A stretch of DNA of 56,032 nucleotides, taken from assembly GCA_019233755.1 (NCBI GenBank), contig JAFAMD010000036.1:1-56032 (forward strand). Direction: 5' to 3'. A program made the translations under genes and the position numbers. The notes under the pieces are model-generated. The model saw only the letters and a program-made list of their open reading frames with translations. It searched no databases and had not been told where the DNA came from. The stretch comes from Acidobacteriaceae bacterium. GTDB taxonomy: Bacteria; Acidobacteriota; Terriglobia; Bryobacterales; Bryobacteraceae. Within the stretch, counting starts at the first letter, position 1, and each line of letters starts with the position of its first letter. Shown in pieces: positions 1-8,520 of the stretch.

Positions 1-31
1 CGCGTCGGGAACACTTCAGGAGGATGCCCTT

Positions 32-298
32 TTGGACGTCGACAAGATGCTCGCGGAGCTGAGGCTCGAGCGGGAACAGATCGAAGAAGCAATACTGACG
101 CTGGAGCGGCTGGCGCGAGGAAGAGGGCGCCGGCGGGGTCGCCCGCCTGCCTGGCTTAAAGATGCCGCTGCTGCCGAAACGGCAGAAGGAGAGCATGAGC
201 AGACTGATTCGGCGCCGGCGCCTGGAGCTGAGCCGCGCCGGCGCGGTCGTCCGCCGGGCAGCAAAGCCAAGCTGACGGTTGAGCCGGTCGAGGCCTGA
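32..298 (+). CDS. Small basic protein with two AT-hook-like motifs
   Basis: This 88-residue protein has no recognisable enzyme domain. An acidic helical N-terminus (about residues 1-28, heptad-like Leu/Ile spacing) may dimerise. It is followed by two Arg/Gly/Pro clusters, RGRRRGRPP near residue 30 and RRRGRPPGSK near 70. Both contain the GRP core of AT-hooks, which bind the minor groove of AT-rich DNA. A DNA-binding or nucleoid-associated role is inferred from these clusters only. The start is TTG at 32, chosen because AGGAGG lies 8 nt upstream; the frame stays open to the window edge, so a longer N-terminus cannot be excluded. It ends 3 nt before the convergent NamZ-fusion gene. Confidence 0.65.
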   Translation: MDVDKMLAELRLEREQIEEAILTLERLARGRGRRRGRPPAWLKDAAAAETAEGEHEQTDSAPAPGAEPRRRGRPPGSKAKLTVEPVEA

Positions 299-301
299 GC
301 G

Positions 302-2635
302 TCAGTACAGCAGGTACGGCTTCCGTCGTTCGGCGAAGCTGCTTGCCTCGCGTTCGGCGGTTGACCAAAGAACAGAGGGATCCCCCTGTCCCGAAGTCAG
401 TTGCTGGATGATTTCGTGATTGCCGATCAGGAACCGGCATTTCTCAAAATCGAGTTCGCCCGGGTAGAGTTTTCCGAGCGCCGCTGCCATTTCTATGCCC
501 AGCCGGCTGCTATCAAATGCCTCCCGATCGGTGATTACCAAACGAACTCCCTCAATTTCCTGGCCTGCGAAATTTGATGACCCAGGGGTAAATCTGGTCG
601 GGTAAATCCGCACTCCCGGTATGAACCGGGAGTTGAGATAGTTCGCCAAATCCTGTCCGTGGATCCAAGGGGCGCCTACCTGCTCAAACGGAGCATCGGT
701 GCCTCGTCCCACCGAATAGTTTGAATTAGCTTCGAGCATTGCAATCCCCGGATACAAAAGAGCCGCATTCAGGCTGCGCATGTTGGGAGACGGATTGATC
801 CAGGTCAGCCCGGTGGAGTCAAACCAGTCTCCGCGCTGCCAGTTGCTCATCCGGATCACGTGCAGGTCTGCTCCCCACCGCTGCTCGGAATTTGCCATGG
901 TTGCAAGCTCCCCGAAAGTCATGCCGTGCCGGAGCGGCATGTCATAGCAACCCGTGAACGATTCAAGATCGCTTTGCATCATCGGGCCTTCTACATGCGT
1001 TCCGGTAATCGGGTTGGGCCGGTCAAGCACGTAAAACGGCTTTTTGGCTTTTGCTGCCGACTCCAGTGCATACAGCATCGTGCATGAATACGTGTAAAAA
1101 CGCGCGCCAATGTCCTGGATATCGAACACAACTGCGTCCAGCCCCTCCATTTGTTCTGCTGTTAACCGGCGCTCCTTAGGCTGATAAAGGCTGACGACCG
1201 GCAGGCCCGTTTTTTGATCCTTGGAGTTGCCTACGGCCGTGTCCTCGATACCGCGCAATCCGTGTTCGGGGGAGAAGAGCGTCACGACGTTCACGCCTGC
1301 CGCCAACATTTGATCCACGTTCCGCCGGCCATTTCGATCAAGGCCCGTCTGGTTGGTGATCAGCCCGATACGCTTTCCCTTCAGCTCCTTGAATTCGCTC
1401 TCTTCCAGTACATCCAGTCCAGTGAGCGTGGTTGCATTGCGATTCACAACCCGATGAACTCCGGCGCCGGAGATCGTCTCGTTGTAACCGGTCAACGACA
1501 CGGTATTTGGTGTTATGTGACCGAACTCGGCTGCCACAGCGGTTGCTACCCGGCTTCGTAACGAGCTAAGCGATTTTCCGTGGTGAGGGTGCACAACATT
1601 CGTGAGCAGAATCACGAAGGAGTTGGTAGTCGGGTCCATCCACATCGAAGTGCCCGTGTAGCCCGTGTGGCCGAATGAGCCCATCGGGTACAACTCTCCG
1701 CGGTTGCTGGAAAAAGGTGAGTCCATGTCCCAGCCCAACGCCCGGAGAATTGGTTGATCTGCCGGGCTCCCAGGTTCAGTGAATTTCTTCACCGTAAGCG
1801 GACTGAACAAACGCACATCGCCGCACTGCCCCATCCCGAGCAACATCTCGGCATATTTGGCCAGGTCCGATGCGGTCGTGAAAACACCTGCGTGGCCCGC
1901 GACTCCGCCCATGTATCGTGCCGTCGGATCATGTACTACTCCCCGTAAGGGAAGTCCGGTATCAGGGTCGATCTCCGTCGGTGCAATCCTCGAACGCAGC
2001 GCAGGGGAGGGTAGAAAACCCGTTTCATTCATCCCAAGAGGCGTGAATATTTGTTCCTTCGCGAATTGCGCCAGAGATTCGCCTGACAATCGCCGCACAA
2101 TTTCCCCCATCAGAAGGAAATTGATATCGCTGTAAATAAACCGTGCTCCGGGCGGCGCGACCGGCTTCGCATGTAGGGCCTTCTCGATGCCGGTCTGGTA
2201 GCCACTCCACCGCGGCACCAGGTCAACATCCGGCGGCATCCCGGAGAAGTGGGTCATCAGCAAGCGGATCGTAATATCGCTCTTCCCGTCCTGGAACTCG
2301 GGGAGGTATTTTGTTACCGGGTCATCCAATCGCAGCTTGCCTTCTTCGAACAGCCGCATTACCGACGGCGTTGTCGCGACCACCTTGGTCAAAGACGCCG
2401 CGTCGAAAATCGTATCTACTGTCATCGGCTCACGCGTCGGTATGAGCGAACGAGATCCGTATGCCTTCAGATAGACGACGTGGCCGTCATGCCCGATGGC
2501 AAGCACCGCGCCGGGGATGAGGCCGGTCTGGACGGCCTCATTGATGATCGCGTCTACTTGAGGGAACTGCTGCTCCGCTTGTCGGGCGTAAGAGAGCGAG
2601 CTAAGAACAAGGAAAACGGCTAGCAGACATTTCAT
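302..2635 (-). CDS. Beta-lactamase-fold serine hydrolase fused to NamZ/DUF1343 exo-muramidase
   Basis: The 777-residue exported protein has two enzyme domains. A signal peptide covers about residues 1-20. Residues 30-370 are an AmpC/CubicO-type serine hydrolase with SLTK (81-84, nucleophile Ser81), YSD (168-170) and HTG (323-325). Residues 415-777 match the DUF1343/NamZ family, including SPEHGLRG (455-462) and FDIQDIGARFYTY (504-516). NamZ enzymes release N-acetylmuramic acid from the non-reducing end of peptidoglycan fragments. The serine hydrolase half may act as an esterase or peptidase on the same wall fragments; this is inference. The YSD variant resembles family esterases more than true beta-lactamases. 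The gene lies 9 nt downstream of phhB on the same strand. Confidence 0.9.
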   Translation of the reverse strand: MKCLLAVFLVLSSLSYARQAEQQFPQVDAIINEAVQTGLIPGAVLAIGHDGHVVYLKAYGSRSLIPTREPMTVDTIFDAASLTKVVATTPSVMRLFEEGKLRLDDPVTKYLPEFQDGKSDITIRLLMTHFSGMPPDVDLVPRWSGYQTGIEKALHAKPVAPPGARFIYSDINFLLMGEIVRRLSGESLAQFAKEQIFTPLGMNETGFLPSPALRSRIAPTEIDPDTGLPLRGVVHDPTARYMGGVAGHAGVFTTASDLAKYAEMLLGMGQCGDVRLFSPLTVKKFTEPGSPADQPILRALGWDMDSPFSSNRGELYPMGSFGHTGYTGTSMWMDPTTNSFVILLTNVVHPHHGKSLSSLRSRVATAVAAEFGHITPNTVSLTGYNETISGAGVHRVVNRNATTLTGLDVLEESEFKELKGKRIGLITNQTGLDRNGRRNVDQMLAAGVNVVTLFSPEHGLRGIEDTAVGNSKDQKTGLPVVSLYQPKERRLTAEQMEGLDAVVFDIQDIGARFYTYSCTMLYALESAAKAKKPFYVLDRPNPITGTHVEGPMMQSDLESFTGCYDMPLRHGMTFGELATMANSEQRWGADLHVIRMSNWQRGDWFDSTGLTWINPSPNMRSLNAALLYPGIAMLEANSNYSVGRGTDAPFEQVGAPWIHGQDLANYLNSRFIPGVRIYPTRFTPGSSNFAGQEIEGVRLVITDREAFDSSRLGIEMAAALGKLYPGELDFEKCRFLIGNHEIIQQLTSGQGDPSVLWSTAEREASSFAERRKPYLLY

Positions 2636-2644
2636 TTGTAGTAA

Positions 2645-2944
2645 TCAGGCCAGCTTCGCGGCAATCTTCTCCAGCAACTCAGCCAGTTCGACATCCCGAT
2701 GTGTAATTCCGCCGGCATCGTGCGTCGTAAGTTCTACAGTGACGCGGTTGTAAACATTCGACCACTCGGGATGGTGATTTCTCTTCTCAATGAGAACGGC
2801 TGCGGTCGCCATGAAGCCGAAAGCATGCGCGAAATCACTGAAGCGGTACTCCCGGAACAGTTTCCCGCCACGCATCTTCCAGCCCGGAAGCCGGGGAAGG
2901 AGGGACTCAAGGTCTTCTTCGCTGAGTTTCTGCGGAGCTGCCAT
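2645..2944 (-). CDS. phhB: Pterin-4a-carbinolamine dehydratase
   Basis: This 99-residue cytoplasmic protein has the usual length of the PCD/DCoH family. It carries the active-site segment EKRNHHPEW at about residues 53-61, where the paired His residues act in dehydration of 4a-hydroxy-tetrahydrobiopterin. A second conserved segment, [12 protein letters not shown], follows near residue 73. The family regenerates tetrahydropterin for aromatic amino acid hydroxylases. No such hydroxylase is present in the window, and some bacterial homologues serve in molybdopterin or folate-related metabolism. The gene is first in a short minus-strand operon with the NamZ fusion and diverges from the inositol oxygenase gene, with 97 nt between the two start codons. 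Confidence 0.93.
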   Translation of the reverse strand: MAAPQKLSEEDLESLLPRLPGWKMRGGKLFREYRFSDFAHAFGFMATAAVLIEKRNHHPEWSNVYNRVTVELTTHDAGGITHRDVELAELLEKIAAKLA

Positions 2945-2990
2945 GCCGTCATTGTGGCAAAAGCGTGTTCATCCTCCGGAAATTGTACTC

Positions 2991-3019
2991 TTGCGCGTTG
3001 ATGCACACGTGTGCATAAT
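2991..3019 (+). promoter_or_regulatory. Candidate sigma70-type promoter of the inositol oxygenase gene
   Basis: A -35-like TTGCGC (2991-2996) and a -10-like CATAAT (3014-3019) are separated by exactly 17 nt. A transcript would start near 3026, about 16 nt before the ATG at 3042. The element matches are moderate (TTG plus C at the -35, five of six at the -10). The spacing and the palindrome within it make the call more convincing. Confidence 0.5.
3001..3016. promoter_or_regulatory. Perfect 16-bp palindrome, candidate LacI-family operator
   Basis: ATGCACACGTGTGCAT is a perfect palindrome with a central CG, the architecture known for PurR-like LacI-family operators (16 bp, CG centre). It fills the spacer and overlaps the -10 of the predicted promoter upstream of the inositol oxygenase. 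Binding there would block RNA polymerase. The convergent neighbour at 3841-4899 encodes a LacI-type regulator whose hinge keeps the leucine that inserts at a central CG step, so it is the obvious candidate ligand-responsive repressor. Confidence 0.6.
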
Positions 3020-3041
3020 TGGGGGTGGGACCAGCAAGATC

Positions 3042-3899
3042 ATGCAAACCGTAGAAGAGAATCACGCTCCTCTGAAAGAACTGGATGAATGGGACGATTT
3101 CGTCGCCAGCCGATACAAACAAGGCAAGGCCGAAGGCGAGTTCCGCAATTACGAAGCGGATGCCAATCCGGGCGTCGCGGAGTTCTATCGCCAGAACCAT
3201 GCCTACCAGACGCTCGACTTCGTTCTGAAGAAGAAGGCCGAGTACGGTGCGCTGGCGCGCGGCAAGAAAAGTATCTGGGATATGGCGGATTATCTGAATA
3301 CGCTGGTGGATGACAGCGATCCGGATACCGATCTGACCCAGATCGAGCATCTCTTTCAAACTTCGGAGGCGATCCGCAAGGACGGCCATCCCGGCTGGTT
3401 CGTGCTGACGGGATTCGTACACGACCTGGGGAAGGTGCTCTGCCTCTATGGCGAACCTCAATGGGCGGTGGTCGGTGATACGTTCCCGGTAGGGTGCGCC
3501 TATTCCGACCAGATCGTCTTCCCCGAATACTTCGCGGCCAATCCCGACAGCAAAGTGACCGAATACCAGACGAAGTACGGGATCTATCTGCCCAATTGCG
3601 GGCTGGACAACGTCCACCTCTCCTGGGGCCACGACGAGTACATCTACATGGTCACCCGGAATTACTTACCGGAGCCCGCCCAGTATATGCTCCGGTATCA
3701 CTCCTTCTACCCGGCCCACCGGCATGGCGCTTATCGTCACCTGATGAACGAACACGACGAGCAGATGTTCGAGTGGGTCAGAAAATTCAATCCGTATGAC
3801 TTGTATTCCAAAGGGGCCGATCGTCCGAACGTGAAAGAGATTATGCCCTATTACCGCGATCTGGTCGCTGAGTTCTTCCCTTCAGAGATCGACTGGTAA
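3042..3899 (+). CDS. myo-Inositol oxygenase (MIOX)
   Basis: The 285-residue protein matches the myo-inositol oxygenase family along its whole length and equals the length of human MIOX. The enzyme uses a mixed-valent diiron site and O2 to open myo-inositol to D-glucuronate. The six expected iron ligands are visible: His103 (HLFQT), His127-Asp128 (FVHDLGK), His197 (WGHDEY), His220 (RYHSFYP) and Asp253 (PYDLY). Substrate-binding segments such as [15 protein letters not shown] (138-151) are intact. The ATG at 3042 is preferred because the domain starts here, a G-rich ribosome site lies upstream, and longer versions would run antisense through phhB. Its 3' end overlaps the convergent LacI gene by 59 nt. 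MIOX is mainly known from eukaryotes and occurs patchily in bacteria. Confidence 0.95.
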   Translation: MQTVEENHAPLKELDEWDDFVASRYKQGKAEGEFRNYEADANPGVAEFYRQNHAYQTLDFVLKKKAEYGALARGKKSIWDMADYLNTLVDDSDPDTDLTQIEHLFQTSEAIRKDGHPGWFVLTGFVHDLGKVLCLYGEPQWAVVGDTFPVGCAYSDQIVFPEYFAANPDSKVTEYQTKYGIYLPNCGLDNVHLSWGHDEYIYMVTRNYLPEPAQYMLRYHSFYPAHRHGAYRHLMNEHDEQMFEWVRKFNPYDLYSKGADRPNVKEIMPYYRDLVAEFFPSEIDW

Positions 3900-4899
3900 C
3901 TGTTGGCGCCGCGCTCGATTGCCGGACGATCAACTCACCCTTGATCTTTGCGGCTTTGGGTGCGGCTTCCGCGCTCAGCAGGGAAAGCAGAATCTCCATT
4001 GCTCGTCTTCCCAGCATTTCACGGGGCTGCCGCACGGTGGTTAGCGGAGGCTGCAGCAGGGCGGCAAAGAAGAGATCGTCGAATCCGACGACGGAAAGGT
4101 CACCCGGTACCCGAATCCCCCTTCGGGCCGCCTCTTGCAGAACTCCGAGGGCGGTCATGTCGTTGTAACAGAACACCGCCGTAGGGGGGCGCCTAAGCGC
4201 GAACAAGTCCTTTGCGCTTTCGGCTCCCTCTTCCGGCTTGCCGTTCGCCTTGACAACCAGTTCCGGCTGGACTGACAGACCGGCCTCCTCGAAAGCCTTT
4301 ACGTATCCCCGGTATCGCTGCGTGTCCGATTGAAAGCCGCAACGGTCGCCGATGTAGGCGATGCGCTGGTGCCCGAGTTTGATGAGATGCCGGGTAGCCT
4401 GGTATCCCCCGTCTACGTTGTCGATGGTGATCGAATACGCAAACTCATCGGGGTGCTGGTTGTTCAGCAGCACAATCGGAACCTTCAGATCAGAAAGCAG
4501 CGGTATGTATCGGGCGCCGACGCGTGAAGATGCAACCAGAATCCCATCTACCCGCCGTTCGTGAAAGGACCGTACTACGGCCATCTCGCGTTCCGGCTCG
4601 GCCTGCGAGTTCGCCAGGATCACCGAGTAACCGTGCTGGTTGGCAACTTCCTCGATGCCGGCGACGACTTCGCCGTTAAACGGGTCCGCGATACTTGTGA
4701 CCACCACGCCGATCGCCTGCGTTTTCCGCGTTACGAGGCTGCGCGCAATGGCGCTGGCTGTGTATCCGTGCTGGCTGGCGATTTTTTGAATTCTCTCGGA
4801 GGTTTTGCGAGGAATGAGCGGACTGTTTCGCAACGCTCGCGAGACCGTGGAGTGTGAGACGCCGGCAATACGGGCAATGTCTTTGATGGAAATTGCCAT
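3841..4899 (-). CDS. LacI-family transcriptional regulator
   Basis: This 352-residue regulator has an N-terminal LacI helix-turn-helix ([20 protein letters not shown], about residues 3-22), a hinge helix with IARSL, and a periplasmic-binding-protein-like sensor domain from about residue 60. The ATG at 4899 is chosen over an upstream TTG at 4908 because it gives the typical family N-terminus. The sensor should bind a sugar or polyol. Given the convergent inositol oxygenase, myo-inositol, glucuronate or a derivative is a reasonable guess but cannot be read from the sequence. The 3' end overlaps the oxygenase gene by 59 nt, so the two transcripts would be antisense to each other there. Likely targets are the palindrome at 3001-3016 and possibly its own upstream repeat. 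Confidence 0.93.
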   Translation of the reverse strand: MAISIKDIARIAGVSHSTVSRALRNSPLIPRKTSERIQKIASQHGYTASAIARSLVTRKTQAIGVVVTSIADPFNGEVVAGIEEVANQHGYSVILANSQAEPEREMAVVRSFHERRVDGILVASSRVGARYIPLLSDLKVPIVLLNNQHPDEFAYSITIDNVDGGYQATRHLIKLGHQRIAYIGDRCGFQSDTQRYRGYVKAFEEAGLSVQPELVVKANGKPEEGAESAKDLFALRRPPTAVFCYNDMTALGVLQEAARRGIRVPGDLSVVGFDDLFFAALLQPPLTTVRQPREMLGRRAMEILLSLLSAEAAPKAAKIKGELIVRQSSAAPTVTSRSLKGRTQRPDRGNRA

Positions 4900-4909
4900 G
4901 CGCTTCAAA

Positions 4910-4933
4910 GCACATTTGCAGCTTAGAATGTGC
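4910..4933. promoter_or_regulatory. Inverted repeat upstream of the LacI-type gene
   Basis: GCACATT (4910-4916) and AATGTGC (4927-4933) form a perfect 7-bp inverted repeat with a 10-nt spacer, starting 11 bp upstream of the regulator's ATG. It may be an autoregulatory site. It shares the GCACA core with the palindrome at 3001-3016, although the spacing differs from a standard LacI operator. Confidence 0.35.
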
Positions 4934-4980
4934 CTCCGGCGTCTGTCAAAGTTTTGTGGCGTGCAGCGGCCAAAAGCCAG

Positions 4981-7900
4981 CTACTGCGGCTGCGACTGGC
5001 TCAACTTCTTGAAGTATTCGGCCACTGCGTCCTGATATTTCTCTGGCGCCGGTTCCCGGGCAGTGCTTCGCGCCCCGGTCGCACGCTGGTCACCCGTTCT
5101 CCTGCTCAGTTCGACTTCCAGCCGTTCCAGACTCGCTACCGCGTCCTCGCCTATGGTTGACTGCAAAACGGCCGGATTTGCATTTAGATCATGCAAATAG
5201 CCAAGTGTGCCATCGATATATGTATTGAGCACCCGGTCTTTTGTCCCGATCTGGTTGCGCAAGGCATACAGTTGCCGGATTGTCGTATCGACGCTGCTTC
5301 GATCAATCGTGGGATTGCTGCCGCCGAACGGAGCCCAGGAGCCGCCTTGTGCGGAATTACCTCTCTGCGATTGCCCGTCCTGCTGCTCTCCGCCTCTCTG
5401 CTGGCCGTTCCCGCCCCGCTGGGCCGATTCGAGCATCTGGCGCAGGGCTTGTACCTGCGACAGCGCCTCCGTTGCTTGACTGTCCTTGCCGGAAGCATTC
5501 GATCCCACAGCTTGCTGCACACCCTGTAAGTCGCGGCTGAGCTGCTGGAGGCCGGCCGTGACGCTGTCTTCCATTTGAACGTTCCGATCACCGTACCCTT
5601 TCCGCAGCCATTCGGCATTCTTTTGCATGCGCAGGGCAAGCTCCTTCTGTTCCGCTTCCGAGAGCGCCTTGCGCATTTTTGAAGAAGCGTCAGGCTGCGT
5701 AGCCGCAAGACTATGCTCCTGATCCTGCATCTGCTTTTCTAGCTGCTCGAGCTCTTGCGCCAGCCGTTCTTTCTCGTTCGCAATAGATTTTTCCTGTTCC
5801 GTGGCGGGACGCGATACGGGTAGATCTGCCGCCCAATAACGCCGCCGATAGCCGTAGCCATAGCCGTACCGTGGATTCTCCGGGTCATTCATTTCGGGCA
5901 TCTCACTGTCGCCGCCGGTATTGGTTGAAGATTCATTCCCGCGGGCACCCATGGCCCCGCGCTGGCCGTACAGTTCTTTGAGACGCCTGGCGAGATCCTG
6001 TTGGGCATTCGCGATTTGTTGCGCCCTATCGGCCAGATCCGAGACGGAATTCCCGGCACGCTGGCCCAGAGCACGATTCAACGAATTCTGGGCTTCGGCC
6101 AGTTGCGCTGCCGCGCGCTGGCGGGCGGTCGAGTCCTGCTCGCTCACGGCTTTGCGCATCTCGTCCTCGGCACGCTGCAAGGATTGCATCGCGTCGCGCA
6201 CCGCGGAGTTCATTTCCCGGTTCCGCTGGTCCGTCTGAGCCCTGCGGCCCGCGGCTCCGGCGCGGCCTGCCGCACCGCTCGCTTGCGACGGGCTCCCTTC
6301 GCTCTGGGAAGAGGAACCATTCTGGTTTTGCGAGTTCTGGGACAACTGCTCCAACTGCCGGCGAAGGTCTTCGGCTTCCCGGCGCAACTGTTCTTCCTGC
6401 CAGCGCTCATCGAATGCCTGCTGTGTTGAGTGCTGTTCCGCAAGCTCCTGCTGCCTGCGCGCCAGCGCCTGCAGCTTTTCGAATGCCTCGTCTATCGCCT
6501 TCTGCTGATTGCTTCCGGCCTGCGATGGCGATTGTTGGGTCTCATATTGATTCTTCGTGGTATCGAGCTCGAGATCGAACATCCGTGCCAGGTCGCGCTG
6601 AGCGCCGCTTCCCCCCATTCCGCCGCCACGCTGCCCGAACGCCACCTGGATATTGCGGAATACGGCCTCGGCGCGCAGCAGCGATTGCAATGCTTTTTGC
6701 TCGGGTGGCAGCGCGTCGTGCCATTTCCCGGGCTTCAGGGCATCGGCGGCGTCGCTCATTTGCGACGATGCCAGCGTCATCATTTTCGAGAATTCCTCAA
6801 ACTGGGGATTCGTTCCGGTCAGTTCACGGCTGCCCATCCGCTCCGCCAGCGTTTTCGCTTGGGCCTCGAGCTTTCCTTCGAGATCGGAAAGGAAACGGGC
6901 GTCTTCCTCCAGGGCCGCTCGATCTTTGCCGGTGGCCTTCACGTCGTTCCACGTTGCGGCGATGACCTGTTTCTGGCGTTCGGAGATGAGCTCATCCTGC
7001 CCTCCACCCATTCCCATCCCCATGCCCATGCCGGATTGCTGCGATTGAGTGAACTGGTAATCGAACGGCTCGGCTTGCGCAAATACGATGTCGCTGCGCG
7101 AGGTGGTACTGGCGTCCCTTGCGCTGGCGTAAAAGCTCACTACGTCGCCCGGCACGAGTTTGAAATCCTCCAGGTAGAGTGTCGTGGCTCCTTGCGTCTC
7201 CTTCGTTCCTTTGTTCTTCAAAAGAGGTACGGTCTGCTCCGGTCCGCCATTGACGGAGTAATGCAGTTCCAAGGCTTCTACGCCAAAGTCATCCGCGGCC
7301 TCAATGGCTACCGGCATTTCCTCGATCGGGCTCACGTGCGGGTCGCGCCCGGGCCGAACGATGCGAACAGAAGGCGGCTCATCTTTCCTGGCTTCTATGA
7401 AGTAGTCGTCGCTGATGCGAATGGCCTCGCTGCCGTCCACGGCTGCAACGTGATACGAACCGTCTTTTTCAACGGGCAGCGTGGCCTTGAGCCAGTTCCC
7501 TTCACCCGGCGCCAGCTTGGTTTTCGATCCGTCTTCCAAAACCAGGATGCCGCGTTCGAGCGGGCGGTCCGTAAGCACGGAAATGTCCGCGCGGCTTCCC
7601 TGCACGGCTCTTATATCCCCGCCAGGATCATTGATCACGTCCCGTAGTTGCAGGCGGGAAGGGAAGTGGACTGCTACTCGCACCCGCTTCACCGCAGGCA
7701 GATCCTTTACCGCCAATTTGAAGTGCTTCGATTGCGCTGCATTGGCCTGGACGTAGTATTCGATCGGCTCGGAGAGCGCGGCGAATAGAAAACGATAGCC
7801 GTTGCTGTTCGGTGCCGGCTGCATCGGAATTTCTTCCCATTTGCTCGCGCTTGCGTATTTGGCGTGCAGGATGACAGATCGCGCCGAGAACCCGAGCAGC

Positions 7901-8520
7901 TTTGCGGTAATGAGCTGATCCGATCTGCGGCGAATGGTCCGGTTGCCCGGCTCCACTGCAATGTCATAGAGCGGACGGCGGTTCGCGCTGGCGGTGCCAG
8001 TCCATAGCAACGACGATCCATAACCCCAGTACCCGGGCCCGGAAACAATCAGCCAAAGAAGCACGGCCGCGACGAATGCTCCACAGCCGAGATATGTCCA
8101 AAACTGGCGGGCAGGAGCCAGTTCGTGGATCTGCTCTCTATTGGCGATACGCAGCGTATCCTCAGCAAGTACCTCGATGAACGGATCTCCGGGATCCGGC
8201 CGCTCCTCCACCGTAAGCAGCCGTTCCTGCAAGCCTGGAATTCGAGTCTCAGCGATTTGAGTCGTGCGTTTGCGAGTAAACCGGAGAACTGGAATCGCGA
8301 GTGCCACCACGGCAACGCAGGCGATGCCGGCAAACAGTCCCCAACGGAGCGGGATGACGATTCGCGCGGCGAACTCGTAACGGTTGCCGATCCATACGAG
8401 CAGCAGTGTGAGGGCGAGTGCGAGACCCGCTACGATCGCTGCTCCCCTAGAGGCCAAAAGCAACCGGAACCGCAGTTCCAGCTTCCGCAGGTACCCGCGC
8501 AGTTGTTCGAGTGCCGTCAT
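4981..8520 (-). CDS. DUF4175-like giant membrane protein with long coiled coil
   Basis: This is a 1179-residue protein of unknown function, last in the seven-gene vWA/MoxR operon. Two membrane segments lie at about 27-47 and 57-79 and a third at about 139-160. Residues 180-490 look like beta-rich extracytoplasmic modules. A Gly-Met repeat (497-507) links to a Gln/Glu/Ala/Arg-rich helical region (510-1179), interrupted near 880-920 by a Gly/Tyr-rich YGYGYGY stretch. The layout resembles proteins annotated as DUF4175, which often accompany BatA-type genes; that assignment is from memory. The start overlaps the BatA stop by 4 nt (ATGA), so translation is probably coupled. The long coiled coil suggests a scaffold across the periplasm. 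A 405-residue antisense reading frame inside it is a composition artefact. Confidence 0.85.
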   Translation of the reverse strand: MTALEQLRGYLRKLELRFRLLLASRGAAIVAGLALALTLLLVWIGNRYEFAARIVIPLRWGLFAGIACVAVVALAIPVLRFTRKRTTQIAETRIPGLQERLLTVEERPDPGDPFIEVLAEDTLRIANREQIHELAPARQFWTYLGCGAFVAAVLLWLIVSGPGYWGYGSSLLWTGTASANRRPLYDIAVEPGNRTIRRRSDQLITAKLLGFSARSVILHAKYASASKWEEIPMQPAPNSNGYRFLFAALSEPIEYYVQANAAQSKHFKLAVKDLPAVKRVRVAVHFPSRLQLRDVINDPGGDIRAVQGSRADISVLTDRPLERGILVLEDGSKTKLAPGEGNWLKATLPVEKDGSYHVAAVDGSEAIRISDDYFIEARKDEPPSVRIVRPGRDPHVSPIEEMPVAIEAADDFGVEALELHYSVNGGPEQTVPLLKNKGTKETQGATTLYLEDFKLVPGDVVSFYASARDASTTSRSDIVFAQAEPFDYQFTQSQQSGMGMGMGMGGGQDELISERQKQVIAATWNDVKATGKDRAALEEDARFLSDLEGKLEAQAKTLAERMGSRELTGTNPQFEEFSKMMTLASSQMSDAADALKPGKWHDALPPEQKALQSLLRAEAVFRNIQVAFGQRGGGMGGSGAQRDLARMFDLELDTTKNQYETQQSPSQAGSNQQKAIDEAFEKLQALARRQQELAEQHSTQQAFDERWQEEQLRREAEDLRRQLEQLSQNSQNQNGSSSQSEGSPSQASGAAGRAGAAGRRAQTDQRNREMNSAVRDAMQSLQRAEDEMRKAVSEQDSTARQRAAAQLAEAQNSLNRALGQRAGNSVSDLADRAQQIANAQQDLARRLKELYGQRGAMGARGNESSTNTGGDSEMPEMNDPENPRYGYGYGYRRRYWAADLPVSRPATEQEKSIANEKERLAQELEQLEKQMQDQEHSLAATQPDASSKMRKALSEAEQKELALRMQKNAEWLRKGYGDRNVQMEDSVTAGLQQLSRDLQGVQQAVGSNASGKDSQATEALSQVQALRQMLESAQRGGNGQQRGGEQQDGQSQRGNSAQGGSWAPFGGSNPTIDRSSVDTTIRQLYALRNQIGTKDRVLNTYIDGTLGYLHDLNANPAVLQSTIGEDAVASLERLEVELSRRTGDQRATGARSTAREPAPEKYQDAVAEYFKKLSQSQPQ

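Noticed and set aside
2790..3041. N-terminal extension of the inositol oxygenase
   Set aside because: It would run antisense through phhB; the family domain and length fit the ATG at 3042.
6430..7647. 405-residue plus-strand reading frame
   Set aside because: It lies fully antisense within the DUF4175-like gene and has no family-like motifs; it reflects high GC and codon bias.
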